Shown here: one piece after another, positions 15,208 to 24,557 of the stretch | Layout of the letters: each line of letters starts with the position of its first letter | How positions within the stretch are numbered: the stretch's first letter is position 1 | From: Blautia glucerasea | GTDB lineage: Bacteria; Bacillota; Clostridia; Lachnospirales; Lachnospiraceae | Reading direction: 5' to 3' | NCBI RefSeq assembly: GCF_013304385.1 | Contig: NZ_JAAITU010000042.1 | Coordinates: 1 to 35,274, forward strand | DNA: 35,274 nt | The notes under the pieces: generated by a model | What the model saw: the letters and a program-made list of their open reading frames with translations, nothing else | Told to the model about the DNA's origin: nothing | Databases searched by the model: none | Made by a program: the position numbers and the translations under genes

Positions 15208-17463
15208 TTACATAACCTCATGGCAGGTTCTGGCAATCACATCCAGCTGCTGCTCTCTTGTCAGATCAATGAACTTCACAGCATAACCGGAAACACGGAT
15301 CGTAAAGTTTGCATACTCTTCTTTTTCCGGATGCTCCATAGCATCGATCAGTTTTTCTTTTCCAAATACATTTACGTTCAGATGATGTGCACCCTGATCA
15401 AAGTAACCGTCCAATACATGAACCAGGTTATCTGTACGCTCACTGTCAGTATGTCCAAGTGCATCCGGATTAATCGTCTGTGTATTGGAAATTCCATCCA
15501 ATGCATCCTCATACTCCAGTTTTGCAACAGAGTTCAAAGAAGCAAGAAGTCCGTTCTGCTCTGCGCCATAAGACGGGTTTGCACCAGGTGCCAGTGGCTC
15601 GCCTGCTTTTCTTCCATCCGGAAGGGAACCGGTAGCCTTACCATAAACCACATTGGAAGTGATGGTAAGAATGGAAGTGGTTGGCTTGGAATCACGATAG
15701 GTATGGATATGTTTCAGCTTGTCCATAAATGTGGAAAGCAGGTTTCTTGCAATCTCATCAGCACGATCGTCATCATTTCCATAACGTGGGAACTCTCCCT
15801 CAACCAGGAAATCTGTAGTGATACCGTCTTCATCACGAATCGCTTTTACCTTTGCATATTTAATGGCTGACAAAGAATCAACCACATGGGAGAATCCTGC
15901 AATACCGGTTGCAAAAGAACGGTCCACCTTTGTATCGATCAGCGCCATCTCAGCGGCTTCATAGTAATATTTATCATGCATGTAGTGGATCATATTCAGA
16001 GTTCCTACATACAGATGTGCCAGCCAGTCCATCATCTGGTCATACTTTGCAATCACTTCATCATAATCCAGGTACTCGGATGTGATGGGCTTATATTCTG
16101 GTCCTACCTGCATCTTTGTCTTCTCATCCACACCACCGTTGATGGCATACAGCAAACATTTTGCCAGGTTTGCACGAGCTCCGAAGAACTGCATTTCCTT
16201 ACCAGTTTCTGTTGCAGATACACAGCAGCAGATTGAATAATCATCACCCCATACCGGGCGCATTACGTCATCATTCTCGTACTGGATAGAACTTGTTGTA
16301 ACAGAAATATTTGCAGCATATTTCTTAAAGTTCTCAGGCAGCTTGGAAGAATAAAGCACTGTCAGGTTAGGCTCCGGAGCCGGTCCCATATCCTCAAGTG
16401 TATGCAGGAAACGGTAATCGTTCTTAGTTACCATATGGCGTCCGTCTACTCCCATACCTGCTACTTCCAGAGTTGCCCAAACAGGATCTCCTGAAAACAG
16501 CTGATTGTAAGACTCGATTCTTGCAAATTTCACCATACGGAATTTCATAACCATATGGTCAACCAGTTCCTGTGCTTCTTTCTCAGTCAGGATGCCTTTC
16601 TTAAGATCTCTTTCAATATAAATATCAAGGAATGTGGAAATACGTCCAACACTCATTGCAGCACCGTTCTGTGTCTTGATGGCTGCCAGATATCCGAAGT
16701 ACAGCCACTGGAATGCCTCATGTGCATTCGCTGCTGGCTGTGAGATATCATAGCCATAGATCTTCGCCATCTCCTTCATTCCCTTCAGGGCGCGAATCTG
16801 ATCTGCGATCTCCTCACGCAGCTGGAAATCATAACGGCGCATTCCCTGACGGTTGCTGTCTGCAAAATCTTTCTCTTTCCCTGCAATCAGGGCATCAATT
16901 CCGTACAGAGCTACACGTCTGTAATCGCCTACAATACGTCCGCGTCCATAAGTATCCGGAAGTCCGGTAAGAATTTTATTATGGCGGGCCATTTTCATTT
17001 CAGGAGTGTAAATATCAAACACACCCTGATTATGTGTCTTAAACTCATATTTTGTAAACATATCATGGATCTGCGGATCAACCTTATATCCATACATCTC
17101 ACAGGCCTTTTCAGCCATCTTGATTCCGCCATAAGGCATAAATGCACGCTTCAGAGGCTTGTCTGTCTGAAGTCCTACTACCTTTTCAAGATCTTTCAGG
17201 CTTTCATCAATGTACCCAGGTCCATATGCAGTAAGTCCTGTAACAACCTTTGTTTCCATGTCAAGCACACCATTATTGGCACGCTCTGCTTTCTGAAGTT
17301 CCTGCAGTTTCTCCCATAATTTATCAGTAGCTTCTGTAGGACCTTCCAGAAAGGAATCATCTCCATCATACGGGGTATAATTGTGACGGATAAAATCACG
17401 AACATTGATCTTTTCTTTCCAGCGGCTTCCACTGAACCCATCCCATTGTGCAAAATCTTTCAT
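15208..17463 (-). CDS. pflB: Formate C-acetyltransferase (pyruvate formate-lyase)
   Basis: Glycyl radical enzyme converting pyruvate and CoA to acetyl-CoA and formate, central to anaerobic fermentation. The 751 residues carry the active-site cysteine pair at 413-414 in ICCCVSATE and the radical glycine Gly726 in [10 protein letters not shown]. Both key elements are intact, and the CCVS pair separates true PFL from other glycyl radical enzymes. The ATG follows AGAGGT. A good promoter lies about 85-110 bases upstream. The activase pflA is directly downstream. The third consecutive cysteine (412) is a minor variation. Confidence 0.97.
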   Translation of the reverse strand: MKDFAQWDGFSGSRWKEKINVRDFIRHNYTPYDGDDSFLEGPTEATDKLWEKLQELQKAERANNGVLDMETKVVTGLTAYGPGYIDESLKDLEKVVGLQTDKPLKRAFMPYGGIKMAEKACEMYGYKVDPQIHDMFTKYEFKTHNQGVFDIYTPEMKMARHNKILTGLPDTYGRGRIVGDYRRVALYGIDALIAGKEKDFADSNRQGMRRYDFQLREEIADQIRALKGMKEMAKIYGYDISQPAANAHEAFQWLYFGYLAAIKTQNGAAMSVGRISTFLDIYIERDLKKGILTEKEAQELVDHMVMKFRMVKFARIESYNQLFSGDPVWATLEVAGMGVDGRHMVTKNDYRFLHTLEDMGPAPEPNLTVLYSSKLPENFKKYAANISVTTSSIQYENDDVMRPVWGDDYSICCCVSATETGKEMQFFGARANLAKCLLYAINGGVDEKTKMQVGPEYKPITSEYLDYDEVIAKYDQMMDWLAHLYVGTLNMIHYMHDKYYYEAAEMALIDTKVDRSFATGIAGFSHVVDSLSAIKYAKVKAIRDEDGITTDFLVEGEFPRYGNDDDRADEIARNLLSTFMDKLKHIHTYRDSKPTTSILTITSNVVYGKATGSLPDGRKAGEPLAPGANPSYGAEQNGLLASLNSVAKLEYEDALDGISNTQTINPDALGHTDSERTDNLVHVLDGYFDQGAHHLNVNVFGKEKLIDAMEHPEKEEYANFTIRVSGYAVKFIDLTREQQLDVIARTCHEVM

Positions 17464-17529
17464 TTTTGTACCTCTTTCTTTCTTATTCTATCCCTCTGTT
17501 TTCCGCGTACATACTTTAATGATTGTTAT

Positions 17530-17613
17530 TCATTTAACACACTCAGGATATATGAATATTCCGTTTCTGTCAATCCATTCTATGCATGCTCTTAATAAAG
17601 TACAATCCGCCAT
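17530..17613 (-). CDS. Candidate 27-residue small ORF between res and pflB
   Basis: ATG at 17613 follows AGGAGAAGAAT, a well-spaced ribosome binding site, and starts 20 bases after the res stop. The product begins MADCTLLRACIEWIDRNG and ends in a cysteine-containing tail. I recognise no family. The pflB promoter (17545-17573) lies inside the frame, so it may be a chance frame in a promoter region, or the last remnant of a gene that stood before pflB prior to arrival of the defence island. Confidence 0.3.
   Translation of the reverse strand: MADCTLLRACIEWIDRNGIFIYPECVK
17545..17573 (-). promoter_or_regulatory. Promoter of pflB
   Basis: Read leftward, a perfect TTGACA (17573-17568) and TATCCT (17550-17545) are separated by exactly 17 bases, giving a leader of about 75 bases. 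Located between the defence island and pflB, so pflB does not depend on readthrough from the island. Confidence 0.7.
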
Positions 17614-17632
17614 ATTCTTCTCCTGTTATGCG

Positions 17633-20600
17633 TTATTGCAGCACCTTATTCATCAACTCCTGATAACTGTCTACATGGTCATATGTCACAAAACCATCCG
17701 ACAGTTTTGCGAAGAGCTTCTTGGCGCAGTCGATCTTGGACTTCTCGATTGGGCGCAGGTTCAGGCTTTCCATCGTACCTTTTGTTTCTGCTACAAAATA
17801 GATGTGCTTTACCTTACCCTCATGGAACACGATTGCCCAGTCCGGTGAGTAGTGTCCTACCGGAGTCGGAATAAAGAAGCCTTTCGGCAGCTTTGCATAG
17901 ATAAAGACCTCTTCCGCACCATCCAGATTTTCCGCAAACTTGCGCTCCACGCTCTTTTCTGCTGTACCATCGGTGAAAACGTAATCCTGTATCGCCTTTT
18001 GCGCCTTATAAGCCTTGTCCATCGTCAGAGCGTGCTTTTCCGCTGTAAAGATACTGCTGTCGTAGCTTCCTTCAATAGTATCGTAGGTAATATGCTCCAC
18101 GATCATCGTAGCTTTCTGTTCTTTGATCAGACGAATCATCTTAGTAATGAATTCTTCCGGGTTGTTCTGATACATGGCAAAGATAGTCGGCTTGATCCCC
18201 CGTAAAATACGGGCTACTGTGCGGCGAGTCAGCGTTGTACTCTCCGCGATCTTACCGATCAGGTCATATGCCACCTGACTGGTATGCGCATTTTTCAGTA
18301 CAGCTGTCTTACTTTTTGCGTCATAAAAGCTGCTGCCCTCACGTATCATATCAGCATTCAAGGTATCTTTCTGCCCGGCATAGGTAACGGTATATTGCAG
18401 GCGGCTGACATACAATTCGCTGTCGATGTGCGCAATCGACTTCTGGATCAGCTCTTCAGAATCAAAATCCACCGTATAGGCGTATTTGTGGTTGATGGTC
18501 TGCCAGAGTTTCTGGAACTCTGCTTTTTCAAACCGGTCATTCAATGGATTTTCCAGTACTTTCGGCTTGTTGCCATCCTCGAACATGGATTTGAGCATAC
18601 TATCGTCATAAATAGCCTGAACCAGCGTATGCACGCCATTTTCGATAGGTTTCAGCGTCTCCGGCACCGGTGCAAGCGTTCCGGCCTGCGCATCGTCCCG
18701 GTAGTCCTGCGTGACGTTATCCTGCTCATCCACATAGTTGTTCCGGACAAGATACTGATAGATAGCCCGTGCCTGACGGTCATCCACTTTGATTGTTTTG
18801 CCATCAAGCTTGATGGTCTTTCCAACAAAGTAGTCGATGTCTGCCTTGCGGGGGCGGTCATACAGCACAGCCTCGGTCTGCTTTTGCAGCCCGTCCACAA
18901 ATCCGGCGTAGCTCTCGCTTGCAATAACAGTCAGCACATTGATATCCTGAACCTTATCCCCCAGCACTTCCGCATCCATGCGGTTTCCGTCCTTATTCAC
19001 ACACAGACGCAGACCGCGTCCTACTTCCTGCCGCTTCTGCGTGGTGCTGTCACTGTGTTTTAACGTACAGATCTGGAACACATTCGGGTTATCCCAGCCC
19101 TCACGCAGAGCGGAATGGGAGAAGATGAAACGAGTCGGCTCTTCAAAGGACAGCAGCCGTTCTTTATTTTTCAAAATCAGATCGTAGGCCGAAATATCAT
19201 CGGATATATCCTTGCCACGCTTAACTGAACTGTTGACGCTGCGTCCTTTCTTATCAATGCTGAAATAGCCTTTATGCACATCATGTACATCGGTGGCATC
19301 CAGATAGGCAGTATACTCCGGCTCAAGAATAGAACGATATTCGTTCATTACAGCCATGTATTCCTGCTCAAAAATCTTGCCATACTCGCCCAGAAGCTCA
19401 TTTCCGTCTTCATCGTACTGGCGGTATTTATCCACTTCGTCAATGAAGAACAGAGAAAGGGTCTTGATACCCATTTTGAACAGCTCCTGCTCTTTTTCAA
19501 AGTGGGAAATGATCGTCTCCCGAATCTGCACCCGGCGCATATCATCCTCAGAGACATCGCCGGTTACATCACCTTTGCGGATGGTATCGCCATTGGTAAA
19601 TGTCACAACGCCAGTGATCGGGTCAATTTCAGAAACGACAAAGCCCTTATACTGCTCCATCTCGCCGGAGATATAGTAGAGATTATCACTCACATCCAAT
19701 GTACGGAATTCCCGCTTTGTGCCGCTCTGGTGTTTGACTTCCAACTCCACTTTTGCCCGAGGCGGATTCTTGGGAGAGATAATGATGCTTTCCAAATACA
19801 GATATTTGTCTGTACCACGCAGGTTCTTGACCTCAAAACCCTTGACCTCGATCTTCTTGACCAGCCGCTTATTGTAAGCATCCAGTGCATCCAGCACATA
19901 AATAAGGTTGTGCTGCTTTGCATGGGTAGCGGAGTAGTTCAGCGTAAACAGTGGATTGAATTTCTTCAACGCTTTCTGGGTAGCAGATTCCTCTTTGCCC
20001 ATCTTCTGCGGTTCATCCAGAATCAGAATCGGACGGTTGGCAGCAATCACATCAATGGGACGGCGAGAGCCAAACTCATCCCGCTTGGTATAGATAATGC
20101 GTGCAGCAGCATCACCCTTGCGGCCTTCCACGTTCTTGTCCTCGTTCATGGAGGCAGCAAAAGCCTGGGTATTGATGATCATAACGTTGATGCCTGAATT
20201 GCTGGAGAACGAATCCAACTGGTTCAGGTTGCTGCTATTGTAGATAAAGAACCGTGCTTTTTTGCCGTAGCACTCCATGAAATGATCGGCAGTGATCTCG
20301 AAGGACTTCTTTACACCCTCACGGATGGCAATGCTGGGCACAACAACGATAAACTTACTCCATCCATACCGCTTGTTCAGCTCGAACATAGTTTTGATGT
20401 AAACATAGGTCTTGCCAGTACCGGTCTCCATCTCGATATCAAGAGAACATCTGCCAAGCGGGGCAACCAGCGTGGCTGACTGATGAATATTGCTTTCCCC
20501 CTGTAATGCACGGATATTCTGCACCAAATCCGCATCGGTTAATTGCAGAGCTTCATTCTTGAACCCGGAATCGTTGATCAAATCCTGCAATTCCAACTGT

Positions 20601-20770
20601 GCTGCATCCTCGGCCATCGGCATAAGGCTCAACTGCTGGGACTTTGCAGACAGGCTTCCCATATCACGCAGATAGGACACGCCTGCACTATAAGGCTGCC
20701 CCTGAAAAACACGAGCCACAGCTTCCACGGCATCGGTCTGATACTGCTGAATTTTGAAACTAAACTTCAT
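17633..20770 (-). CDS. res: Type III restriction endonuclease subunit Res (helicase-nuclease)
   Basis: ATP-dependent SF2 helicase with a C-terminal nuclease domain that, with Mod, cuts unmodified DNA. The 1045 residues have Walker A in ETGTGKT (to Thr121), a DEAD-like box written DEPQ (252-255), the helicase C-terminal block EVGRGLRLCVN at about 620, and a PD-(D/E)xK nuclease at the end: Asp977 in SPDW and Glu995/Lys997 in AETKG. All catalytic parts look intact. It is the last gene of the island operon, overlaps the RhuM gene by 11 bases and is separated from mod by it. Length fits the family. Confidence 0.92.
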   Translation of the reverse strand: MKFSFKIQQYQTDAVEAVARVFQGQPYSAGVSYLRDMGSLSAKSQQLSLMPMAEDAAQLELQDLINDSGFKNEALQLTDADLVQNIRALQGESNIHQSATLVAPLGRCSLDIEMETGTGKTYVYIKTMFELNKRYGWSKFIVVVPSIAIREGVKKSFEITADHFMECYGKKARFFIYNSSNLNQLDSFSSNSGINVMIINTQAFAASMNEDKNVEGRKGDAAARIIYTKRDEFGSRRPIDVIAANRPILILDEPQKMGKEESATQKALKKFNPLFTLNYSATHAKQHNLIYVLDALDAYNKRLVKKIEVKGFEVKNLRGTDKYLYLESIIISPKNPPRAKVELEVKHQSGTKREFRTLDVSDNLYYISGEMEQYKGFVVSEIDPITGVVTFTNGDTIRKGDVTGDVSEDDMRRVQIRETIISHFEKEQELFKMGIKTLSLFFIDEVDKYRQYDEDGNELLGEYGKIFEQEYMAVMNEYRSILEPEYTAYLDATDVHDVHKGYFSIDKKGRSVNSSVKRGKDISDDISAYDLILKNKERLLSFEEPTRFIFSHSALREGWDNPNVFQICTLKHSDSTTQKRQEVGRGLRLCVNKDGNRMDAEVLGDKVQDINVLTVIASESYAGFVDGLQKQTEAVLYDRPRKADIDYFVGKTIKLDGKTIKVDDRQARAIYQYLVRNNYVDEQDNVTQDYRDDAQAGTLAPVPETLKPIENGVHTLVQAIYDDSMLKSMFEDGNKPKVLENPLNDRFEKAEFQKLWQTINHKYAYTVDFDSEELIQKSIAHIDSELYVSRLQYTVTYAGQKDTLNADMIREGSSFYDAKSKTAVLKNAHTSQVAYDLIGKIAESTTLTRRTVARILRGIKPTIFAMYQNNPEEFITKMIRLIKEQKATMIVEHITYDTIEGSYDSSIFTAEKHALTMDKAYKAQKAIQDYVFTDGTAEKSVERKFAENLDGAEEVFIYAKLPKGFFIPTPVGHYSPDWAIVFHEGKVKHIYFVAETKGTMESLNLRPIEKSKIDCAKKLFAKLSDGFVTYDHVDSYQELMNKVLQ

Positions 20771-21806
20771 CTTTGTGGTTCACCTCCTGCTCCAGCATCA
20801 GGAAACGGTCAAAGTCGCTCTCATACAGACGATCCTGGATGATACGGTATTTTTCATATTCCGTTTCCGCATGGAGTTTTGCCTGTTCTGCGCTGATTTT
20901 ACCTGGCCCGGTCAGCAGCTCGTTGCCGTTGAACTCCAGAAAACCATCCAGCCGCTTTGCCCAATCCTCCATGCTCATGGGGATTTTGCGCTCTGCCTGC
21001 AGCTCGGCATAATCCAGATAAAGCGACACAATGCGCTCCAGATAATTCATTTCTTCTTTGCTCAGATAATTCTTCGCAATCGACACATCCGCCTTGAGTA
21101 TCTTCCCTTCCGGGGCATTCTCCCATGTAGTCAACCCCATATGTTCCTTGTTGGCATCCGCCCGCTCCACGATTAACTCCGCTGCTGTGTGTCGATGGAC
21201 GGCATAGTGCATCTTGTTCTGCACCGTCTGGAAGAACAGACGTGTCGTCTTTGCATTTTTATCGTAATCAAACGCAGTGGCGTACAAATCCGTCACTTTC
21301 TGATAGAATTTTCGCTCAGACAGGCGAATCTCCCGAATCTGCTGCAACTGCCGCTCAAAGTATTCGTCAGTGAACATATGGCCTTTTTTCAGCCGCTCCA
21401 CATCCATCGTCCAGCCTTGAATAGTATGGTCTTTGACGATCTGTCCCGCCCATTTGCGGAACTGCACCGCCCGCTGGTTATTCACCTTGAAGCCCACGGC
21501 AATGATTGCCTGCAAGTTATAATGGTTTGTATTATAGTTTTTTCCGTCTGAGGCAGTTATTAAGTATTTCTTAACAACTGCTTCCTCTCGCAACTCTCCA
21601 TCCTCAAAAATCCGTTTCAAATGCTGATTGATCGCCGCAACCGAAACATCATACAATGCCGCCATCATCTTCTGCGTCAGCCAGATGTTCTCATCCTCGT
21701 AACGCATTTCAAAGCTGGCATCACTCTCACCGGTAGAGGCAACAAAGGTCAGGTATTCTGCTGCGGAGCTGCGAATGGCAAGTTCTTTTTTCTTCTTATC
21801 GTCCAT
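20760..21806 (-). CDS. RhuM-family protein inside the type III R-M operon
   Basis: 348 residues matching the RhuM family, named after a Salmonella pathogenicity-island protein of unsettled function. The N-terminal part looks like a DNA-binding-type domain: IWLTQKMMAALYDVS, then HLKRIFEDGEL and an NYNLQAIIAVGFKV block (about 45-120). The C-terminal half is helical and charged. It begins one base after the mod stop codon and its end overlaps the res start by 11 bases, so all three are coupled. RhuM genes recur inside type I and III R-M loci, which suggests an accessory or regulatory role in restriction, but no activity is shown. Gene symbol left blank because function is unknown. Confidence 0.85.
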   Translation of the reverse strand: MDDKKKKELAIRSSAAEYLTFVASTGESDASFEMRYEDENIWLTQKMMAALYDVSVAAINQHLKRIFEDGELREEAVVKKYLITASDGKNYNTNHYNLQAIIAVGFKVNNQRAVQFRKWAGQIVKDHTIQGWTMDVERLKKGHMFTDEYFERQLQQIREIRLSERKFYQKVTDLYATAFDYDKNAKTTRLFFQTVQNKMHYAVHRHTAAELIVERADANKEHMGLTTWENAPEGKILKADVSIAKNYLSKEEMNYLERIVSLYLDYAELQAERKIPMSMEDWAKRLDGFLEFNGNELLTGPGKISAEQAKLHAETEYEKYRIIQDRLYESDFDRFLMLEQEVNHKDEV

Positions 21807-21807
21807 A

Positions 21808-23700
21808 TCACAGCACCTTCCTTACCGTTTCCGGGCTATACGTTTCAAAAATCTGGTCAAAATTTGTCGCAACGCTGTCATTTGCCATACTGCTGTCACG
21901 GAACACGGCATAGTAGGGCTTCATCTGTGCAATAGCCTTGACTGTTTCCTCGGTCACATCATGGTCGAAGCAGGCCAGCAGGAACCCATCTGCCACATTG
22001 AACACCTTTTTGCCTGCGATCTCTTTCACCTCAATGGAACTGGACAGCAACACGCCCAGATCCAGCATCACCTGGAACAGCAAATCTTCCGGGGTACGGT
22101 CTTCCTTCACGTTGTCCACCAACGAGAACAGATCCTGCTGCCCGACTTCATCCGGTGTATAGTAAACAGGCTTCATGTTGCTTTCGTCCAGACGCAGGCA
22201 GCGGAAGCCGATGTCTAAATCAGCCGGAGCCGTCAATCCGGCCTCCTCCTTGATTTTCCGACCCGCACGGCGGATACGCTCTTTGCCAATTTCGCAGATG
22301 TTCTTATAGCCTGCTTTGTATGCTGTTCCTTTTTCATCAGTGCTTTCAGGAACTTGAGCAAGAACAAACTTGCAATGCTTCCTTTTTTCGGTATTAAACT
22401 GCATAAGCGCATGAGCTGTTGTTGCAGAACCAGAAAAGAAATCCAACACGATAGAATCATCCGCAAGTTTTGCTAATGTCAACAATCTAAGGAGCAATCT
22501 TACCGGCTTCGGTCCATCAAATACTCCGGCATCCATTATTGCGGTTACTTCTTTTGCACCCTCTTGACTGTGACCAACATCCTTGTAAAACATTATTGAT
22601 GTAGGCGCCATTCCGTCAAATTTTAGTTCTGTCAAAAATCGCTTAATACATGGAACGCTGTTTCCATCTGTTCCAAAATAAATTCTATTATCTTGGAGTC
22701 TCTCCAAAAATGCATTTTTGGAGAGACTCCAGCAGCGTCCTGCTGGAGGCTCTATTACTCGCCCCGAAGGGGCGGTAATAGGATAATCACAAGCCTCATT
22801 ATAAGTTTTCACAGACATATCGCTTGGTTTCCACACACCACGAGGATCGTTATCCGGGTTTTGATATCGTGCATTTGCTTCTTCTGTTCGAGGCAATCGT
22901 CCAATAACAAAATTGTTTATATTCTTGGCAAACATAAGAACATAATCATGACTATTTGATATAAATTTCGCATCATTCTTCGGTGCATAAGCTCTCTCCC
23001 ATACAAGCTGTGCAACAAAATTCTGCATACCAAATATTTCATCACATACTTTTCTGAGATTTTCCTGTTCGTTATCGTCAATGCTGATAAAGATTACACC
23101 ATCATCCGTCAACAAATCCTTTGCGATTTTCAACCGCGGATAAATCATATTGAGCCAATCAGTATGAAAACGTCCATTGCTCTCGGTGTTGGTCACAAGC
23201 CGGTTGCCTTCTTCGTCATACTGCCCGCTATTATCCATATAGTCCGCCGCACTCTGGGCAAAATCGTCCTCATAGACAAAATCATTGCCGGTGTTGTACG
23301 GCGGATCAATGTAGATCATCTTGACCTTGCCCAGATAAGTTTCCTGCAAAAGCTTCAGCACTTCCAGATTATCGCCCTCGATGTAGAGGTTTTCACTGTC
23401 AAAGGCACCGGGAGTACCATCCTTGCCCACGCTGTCTGCCGCAACCGGGCGCAGCGTAGCCGTGATGGGCGCATTAGCCGCCAGCATGGCCTTTTTCTTG
23501 TCCGGCCAAGTAAACTGATAGCGTTCCTCCCGGCCTTCCACGATGGAATCCGATAGTTCTTGCCGCAGAACATCAAAATCAATGGCATGTTCCACCTTGC
23601 CGCCCCGCATCACTTCCGTGATGGCATTTGGGAACAGCTTGCCGATCAGTTCTATATTTCTCTCCACGCCATCAAGGCTGTGCATTTTCAGTTTGTCCAT
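21808..23700 (-). CDS. mod: Type III DNA adenine methyltransferase Mod
   Basis: Methylates adenine at the recognition site and supplies specificity to Res. The 630 residues show beta-class motif order: motif IV DPPYNTG (132-138) precedes motif I DFFSGSATT (420-428). The N-terminal start (MHSLDGVERN) is typical of Mod. Between them lies the target recognition domain, roughly residues 185-420. Visually this middle part (about 22340-23150) is richer in A/T than either end, which suggests a domain swap by recombination. It also contains a perfect 38-bp palindrome and two more hairpins at 22694-22780. The ATG start lies 11 bases after the preceding stop. No homopolymer or tandem-repeat tract typical of phase-variable mod genes was seen. 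Confidence 0.93.
   Translation of the reverse strand: MDKLKMHSLDGVERNIELIGKLFPNAITEVMRGGKVEHAIDFDVLRQELSDSIVEGREERYQFTWPDKKKAMLAANAPITATLRPVAADSVGKDGTPGAFDSENLYIEGDNLEVLKLLQETYLGKVKMIYIDPPYNTGNDFVYEDDFAQSAADYMDNSGQYDEEGNRLVTNTESNGRFHTDWLNMIYPRLKIAKDLLTDDGVIFISIDDNEQENLRKVCDEIFGMQNFVAQLVWERAYAPKNDAKFISNSHDYVLMFAKNINNFVIGRLPRTEEANARYQNPDNDPRGVWKPSDMSVKTYNEACDYPITAPSGRVIEPPAGRCWSLSKNAFLERLQDNRIYFGTDGNSVPCIKRFLTELKFDGMAPTSIMFYKDVGHSQEGAKEVTAIMDAGVFDGPKPVRLLLRLLTLAKLADDSIVLDFFSGSATTAHALMQFNTEKRKHCKFVLAQVPESTDEKGTAYKAGYKNICEIGKERIRRAGRKIKEEAGLTAPADLDIGFRCLRLDESNMKPVYYTPDEVGQQDLFSLVDNVKEDRTPEDLLFQVMLDLGVLLSSSIEVKEIAGKKVFNVADGFLLACFDHDVTEETVKAIAQMKPYYAVFRDSSMANDSVATNFDQIFETYSPETVRKVL
22694..22780. 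repeat. Perfect 38-bp palindrome and two hairpins inside mod
   Basis: 22694-22731 is a perfect palindrome with 19-base arms centred on TGCA at 22711-22714. Directly after it CCAGCAG (22729-22735) pairs with CTGCTGG (22740-22746), extendable by flanking bases. Then CGCCCC (22760-22765) pairs with GGGGCG (22769-22774), flanked by TATTAC/GTAATA (22753-22758 with 22775-22780). The stretch codes for residues of about 307-336 of Mod, in the target-recognition region, with no disruption of the frame. Confidence 0.9.
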
Positions 23701-23711
23701 CCTGAACCCTC

Positions 23712-24557
23712 CTATTTTACTTGTGCTTGTAGCGGAACTACGGAATTTGCAATTCTTTTTTCACCGCCAACTAAGGTAGTATAAAATCTTTGCTCTATAC
23801 CAAATAAGACCATCTTCAAATTTTCTTCTGATCCAACTTTAAATTTTTGCTCCGGTGTTACTATATCTGGACAATAATCACATATATATGCGAAAATCTG
23901 CTTTTTATCATCATCATGCATCTTGGACAGAGTATCCATCGCCATAGCAATCCTTTTACGATTCGCCACTTTGACTTTGCTGGACTCAAACCCATCAGTA
24001 AGATCTATAAAATCATTTTGAAGGAACTCCTCTACCTCATGCTCTGTCGCTTCACGATATAGTTCGGAAATACCGCCAAAAATACTGGCTATTGGTTCCA
24101 ATCGCTGAAAATATAAAGCATCCTCTGCTGGAATGTAAATGGCATCTGGATATTCGTTTATAAAGAGAATCGCTGTTTCTCTCTCGTATCGATATCCTTC
24201 ACCAAATCCAAGAATTCCCTTTTTCTTCACCAGCTTTGATTTGCTAATATTCTGGAAGAATAGATTGTCATCTATTTTGGCAAATAAGTAATCTACCTGC
24301 GAATATTCCGCTTTTTGAAGAGAATCGTAATCTACCGTCTCGTAATCTTTTTGTGTAATCTCAATGGAAAAATCTTTTTCAGAAAATTCTGAGATTTTGA
24401 ACCACTCCCCCGTTTCCAACGTTGCACCAGGTGTATACGGACAAGATGATTCAATTAACTCATCAGGTGAACAATACAAGTTCTCGTCTGTAGAAAGCAA
24501 TTTTCGGTATTTATTCGCTTTGCCACGCAATCTGATTTTAACATATACTTGATTCAT
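23712..24557 (-). CDS. Soluble partner of a two-gene membrane cassette, possibly KwaB-like (DUF4868)
   Basis: 281 residues with no signal peptide or membrane segment. Recognisable blocks are FAKIDDNLFFQNIS (about 92-105), a YPDAIYIPAEDALYF block (about 135-149), then EPIASIFGGISELYREATEHEVEEFL and NRKRIAMAMD. I cannot assign these with certainty, but they look like the KwaB/DUF4868 type. It overlaps the upstream four-TM gene by four bases (ATGA), so they are translationally coupled, as in Kiwa, where a membrane KwaA precedes KwaB. It is AT-rich compared with mod and DUF4391 around it, and so probably arrived as a cassette. The Kiwa call is inference; a novel two-gene defence module is the alternative. 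Confidence 0.5.
   Translation of the reverse strand: MNQVYVKIRLRGKANKYRKLLSTDENLYCSPDELIESSCPYTPGATLETGEWFKISEFSEKDFSIEITQKDYETVDYDSLQKAEYSQVDYLFAKIDDNLFFQNISKSKLVKKKGILGFGEGYRYERETAILFINEYPDAIYIPAEDALYFQRLEPIASIFGGISELYREATEHEVEEFLQNDFIDLTDGFESSKVKVANRKRIAMAMDTLSKMHDDDKKQIFAYICDYCPDIVTPEQKFKVGSEENLKMVLFGIEQRFYTTLVGGEKRIANSVVPLQAQVK

Noticed and set aside
18284..20197. Long plus-strand frames across res (259 and 307 codons)
   Set aside because: Composition-driven shadows of the res gene on the opposite strand; cysteine/histidine-rich with no domain signature.
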